Assembly: GCA_036365455.1 (NCBI GenBank)
Contig: JAWQUS010000022.1
Coordinates: 1,426,001 to 1,490,000 of the forward strand
Source of the DNA: Macrosoma leucophasiata
Lineage: Eukaryota > Arthropoda > Insecta > Lepidoptera > Hedylidae
DNA length: 64,000 nt
Direction: 5' to 3'
Shown here: positions 61,211 through 64,000 of the stretch, piece by piece
Layout: every line of letters starts with the position of its first letter
Position numbering within the stretch: position 1 is the first letter of the stretch
The notes under the pieces: model-generated
The model's database searches: none
What the model was told of the DNA's origin: nothing
The model's input: only the letters and a program-made list of their open reading frames with translations
Translations under genes and position numbers: made by a program

Positions 61211-61567
61211 TGTATGTATTTTCACGCCAGGTCCCTAACGGGGTAGGCATTGAGTGTGGAGCGCCAGATATCCCGGTCTTCACATACCTCTCGTGCCTCA
61301 TCTACATTCATCATTCTCTTCATAAATGCGCGCCGATTCCTAAGACTTTCGACCGCACCATCAGACAGTACTCGACCTATTTGGTCATGGTAGGTCAGTC
61401 TTGGTCTTCTTGGGCCTCTGCAACCATCCACATTCACATTGTATATCTGTTTAGTCATTCGCTCCTTCGACATTCTTTCTATATGCCCGCCGAACCATCG
61501 GAGCATGCCATTTTTCATTTTTACACCGATACTCTCATTCACACAAAGCCTCTTTCTTACGTCTTCA
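61211..61567 (-). mobile_element. LINE-L 3' end with RT C-terminus
   Basis: Minus-strand frame 61222-61566 repeats the LINE-L C-terminus (RMSKERMTKQIYNVNVDGCR, RPRLTYHDQIGRVLSDG, RRAFMKRMMNVDEAREVC), open to the same VRDLA-stop. It has a one-codon insertion (WFGGH against WFGH). It is fused at 61567 to a MITE-E end, so the ORF running further upstream is chimeric. Confidence 0.83.
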
Positions 61568-61615
61568 GTATCGAGCAACTTGGCCCAGCGGTCGCGGCGG
61601 ACCGGAGGGGAGTAG
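61567..61615 (+). mobile_element. MITE-E terminal scrap
   Basis: 'gagcaacttggcccagcggt' to 'cggaggggagtag', between LINE-L and SINE-D. Confidence 0.65.
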
Positions 61616-61801
61616 ATACGAGTGCGGTCGGGTGTGTGATGGGTGACCGCTAGTAACAAATTAAAATGCGCGTTTCCGTGCTTCGGAGGGCACGTTAAGC
61701 CGTCGGTCCCGGTTGTTATTGATAGATAGCAATCGTTAAACCTTGTCGGAGGCCTTATGGGCGGTTTGAAAACATCCGACAGCGGGTTGGCCACTAACCA
61801 C
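61616..61801 (+). mobile_element. SINE-D, middle part
   Basis: 'acgagtgcggtcgggtgtgt' to 'acagcgggttggccactaac', between a MITE-E end and Rep-V. Confidence 0.8.
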
Positions 61802-61844
61802 TCTTGCCCAGCAGTGGGACGCATAATGGGTCGCCATTATTATA

Positions 61845-62017
61845 AATACTTCTGCCGAATGACGTCCACAGCTGGACAAAGCCTTCCCCAATGACGCCCA
61901 CAACAGTGTTGTTTGTCATAAGGGGAGAATATGACATAATCGCCTCGCTTGGCAGGCGGATTAGCGATCGCAGCAACGGCAGTTTTATTACAGGATGCTG
62001 CTGCCCATCCCGCGTTG
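61845..62017 (-). mobile_element. Rep-V (RTE-like tail)
   Basis: 'gacgtccacagctggacaaa' to 'ctgctgcccatcccgcgttg'. A fragment of the same family also lies at 7296-7362 (+). Confidence 0.65.
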
Positions 62018-62023
62018 TTATAT

Positions 62024-62835
62024 AAAGTAAAAAATAAGAAAATACACCGGAAAACACTAATAAACTTAATAATGAAGACACGAAGTAAATAATCATGCTG
62101 CTTTTCAAAACAAACCATTGTATTTGATTTATATTTCTTTTCGATGATTTTCTTTGTATTACCTAGTACATATATCTATAGATAAATAAAAATCAATTGC
62201 TGTTCGTTAGTCTCGCTAAAACTCGAGAACGACTGGACCGAATTTGCTAATTTTGGTTTTGAATGATTTTTGGAAGTCCAGGGAAGGCTTAAAAGGTAAG
62301 AAAATATGAAGAAATTGAAGGGATATAGTAAAAACCACAATTTCATTTTCCCATATAAATAGTCCGTATATATGAAACCTTTGACACATTATTTCATTCT
62401 GTGGCAATACGAAGTTTGCCGGGGCAGCTAGTATATATATAAAAATCAATTGCTGTTCGTTAGTCTCGCTAAAACTCGAGAATGGCTGGACCGAATTGGC
62501 TAATTTTGGTTTTGAATGATTTTTGGAAGTCCAGGGAAGGTTTGTAAGGTAAGAAAATATGAAGACATTGAAGGGAAATAGTAAAAACCACAATTTCATT
62601 TTCCCATACAAATAGTCCGTATACATCAAACCTTTGACACATTATTTCATTGTGATGCAATACGAAGTTTGCCGGGTCAGCTAGTAAAAAGTAAAAAATA
62701 AGAAAATACACCGGAAAACACTTATTAACTTAGAAGGAAGACACGAAGTAAATAATCATACTGCTTTTCAAAACAAACTATTGTATTTGTTTTATTCGTA
62801 CAAAATAATCCATATATGTCCTTGATTTTCCTGGT
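62024..62835 (+). repeat. Direct repeats flanking the T pair
   Basis: 62024-62147 ('ataagaaaatacaccggaaa' to 'caaaacaaaccattgtattt') recurs at 62691-62790. The arrangement is repeat-T1-T2-repeat. Confidence 0.85.
62175..62684 (+). mobile_element. Two tandem Helitron-like T elements
   Basis: T1 62175-62430 ends '...cagctag'; T2 62431-62684 starts at once with 'tatatataaaaatcaattgc' and ends the same way. Each has the terminal hairpin. Long minus-strand ORFs here are chance. Confidence 0.78.
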
Positions 62836-62972
62836 ATGACCTAATATATATAAACACTTCAATAAAATTTGTTACTACGTGTATCAGCATAATATATGAC
62901 ATAATGGTAAGTAGAATTATATGTCATGGGTCGAACAGTAGCTACTTTATTACGTTACTACGTTATTGGTGA

Positions 62973-63270
62973 CTAGCTGTGCCCGCGACTTCGTCCGCGA
63001 GAGAATTTATAATTGTTCAGTATCTACCCGGACTAAGTTGTGGACGCAGCTAGTGTAATAGTAGCCTAAGCCTAAGTTACTCCTTATTACATAACCTACC
63101 TGCCAGTGAAAGTCCCGTCAAAATCGGTCCAGCCGTTCCCGAAATTAGCGGCGACAAACAGGCAGATAGACAGACAAAAAATGTAAAAATGTTGCTTTGT
63201 TATATGTACCGTATATACATATGCATTTAGTAAAAAGCTGTTATTTTTATATTACAAACAGACACTCCAG
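62973..63270 (-). mobile_element. Repeat AA, full-length
   Basis: Minus strand, 'actagctgtgcccgcgactt' to 'attacaaacagacactccag'. Confidence 0.75.
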
Positions 63271-63272
63271 AC

Positions 63273-63786
63273 CTTGGTCTTTGTTATACCTCTTTCTATA
63301 GGCTGCAGTCATCACTTAACATCAATGTGAACTGCATGCTTGTTGGCCACTTCCATTACATAAAAAACCGTCACAGAGACACAACATCTAAGGTTTCAGC
63401 AGTGGTAACGCATCTGCATTTTAACCTCTGGTCTTTCTGTGGGTGTCTATAGGCTGCAGTTATCACTTAACATCAATGTGAACTTTGCTTGTTTGCCACC
63501 TTGGTAACATAAAAAAAAATCCTTTTTTCTCCTTCATCCGCCACGGGTGCCACCCATTTTAGCCACGCCACAGATAAGCGGTACGAAACCGACAAGATAA
63601 CGTTATAATCGAAAGCTTAAATCGAATTTTACTGGTGGTAGAGCTCCAGCGACGGAGCTCGTGGGCGTAGGCACCACGTAACGCATCTTTGACCTTGATC
63701 TTTGTGTGGGTGTTATAGGCTGCAGTTATCACTTAACATCAATATGAACTGCATGCTTGTTTGTCACGTCCTTTACATAAAAAAAG
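63273..63786 (+). mobile_element. Three successive Rep-A copies
   Basis: 63273-63368 (3' end), 63369-63518 (3' half, 'cagagacacaacatctaagg') and 63631-63786 (starts 'ctggtggtagagctccagcg', with a large internal deletion). Each ends in an A-run. Confidence 0.82.
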
Positions 63787-64000
63787 CATGAGAGTCAGGC
63801 GGTCGGCCCCCTTGTCTTCGTCAGTGTTCAAAAACAGTTTGAGAACCTCTGTTCTAAAGAATAGAAGCCAAGATTTCAATGGACCGTTTATCATGTGTCA
63901 CGACTATCGCATTTCGTTAACCGCACCGTAATCGCTTTAGCATTGAGCTGCACTCTGACCTGGTGAGACCTAGACACAGATTCTGAAGCACTAGATCATG
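63787..64000. other. Unassigned sequence
   Basis: 'cagtttgagaacctctgttc' resembles a phrase seen in dispersed repeats. No gene signal. Confidence 0.45.

Noticed and set aside
61567..61824. N-terminal part of the 200-codon minus ORF
   Set aside because: SINE-D and MITE-E sequence read through into LINE-L.
62024..62835. LTR retrotransposon (direct repeats at both ends)
   Set aside because: Repeats lack TG...CA ends, primer site and any gag/pol; the interior is two Helitron-like copies.

Overview
Nuclear DNA of an insect, most likely a moth or butterfly (Lepidoptera). The evidence is AT-rich single-copy DNA, a dense carpet of short non-autonomous transposons and tRNA-derived SINEs of types I know from lepidopteran genomes, and a nuclear scrap of insect-type mitochondrial ND5. 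It shows no prokaryotic gene, operon, CRISPR array or rRNA. Nearly every long ORF is a chance ORF inside, or a shadow of, a repeat.

The only convincing host-gene signal is one exon at 12522-12708 (+). It has a pyrimidine-rich acceptor, an in-frame stop ahead of the ATG, 46 codons and a GTGAGT donor. No other exon could be supported, so much of the window is probably intron or intergenic DNA. Coding relics are otherwise retroelement-derived: LINE-L C-termini (36220-36615 +, 61222-61566 -, 812-1080 +), LINE-P C-termini (32100-32640 -, 26895-27230 +, 40826-41158 +), a LINE-R C-terminus (38289-38462 +), and a reverse-transcriptase-polyprotein C-terminus with one frameshift (46498-47111 +).

Family names are mine. 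Rep-A: A-tailed ~285-bp retroposon, over 40 copies (Rep-A2 is a diverged subfamily). SINE-B, SINE-C and SINE-Y: tRNA-derived heads. SINE-D: ends in an RTE-LINE-like tail. MITE-E, F and G: hAT-like, 8-bp target-site duplications (TSDs). MITE-N and MITE-S: TA TSDs. MITE-I, J, Z and O: foldback or TIR elements. Element K: 276-bp TIR element with an internal tRNA-like gene. Rep-M: ~420-bp A-tailed retroposon with 13-bp TSDs. T: Helitron-like.

Layout: 0-10 kb, nested Rep-A, SINE-B/D, LINE-L, a 15-bp minisatellite and a triplicated MITE-I. 10-11.5 kb, SINE-Y carrying the ND5 fragment, then MITE-F with SINE-C inside and a ~133-bp tandem repeat. 12-14.5 kb, the exon, a duplicated intron segment and an exact [spacer-Rep-A]x3 array. 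15-24 kb, MITE-O, element K, a three-deep nest and a ~1.6-kb inverted duplication of Rep-A units. 24-38 kb, further nests and the second K locus (two inverted tRNA-like copies). 38-48 kb, a ~1.07-kb TIR element with nested insertions, MITE-I, a 350-bp foldback and the retroelement pseudogene. 48-64 kb, nested F/G/O, SINE-B/LINE-R, MITE-N and tandem Helitron-like copies.

Order of insertion can be read from several nests, and target-site duplications can be read directly for many copies, so the window is mainly a record of transposition history around one host exon.
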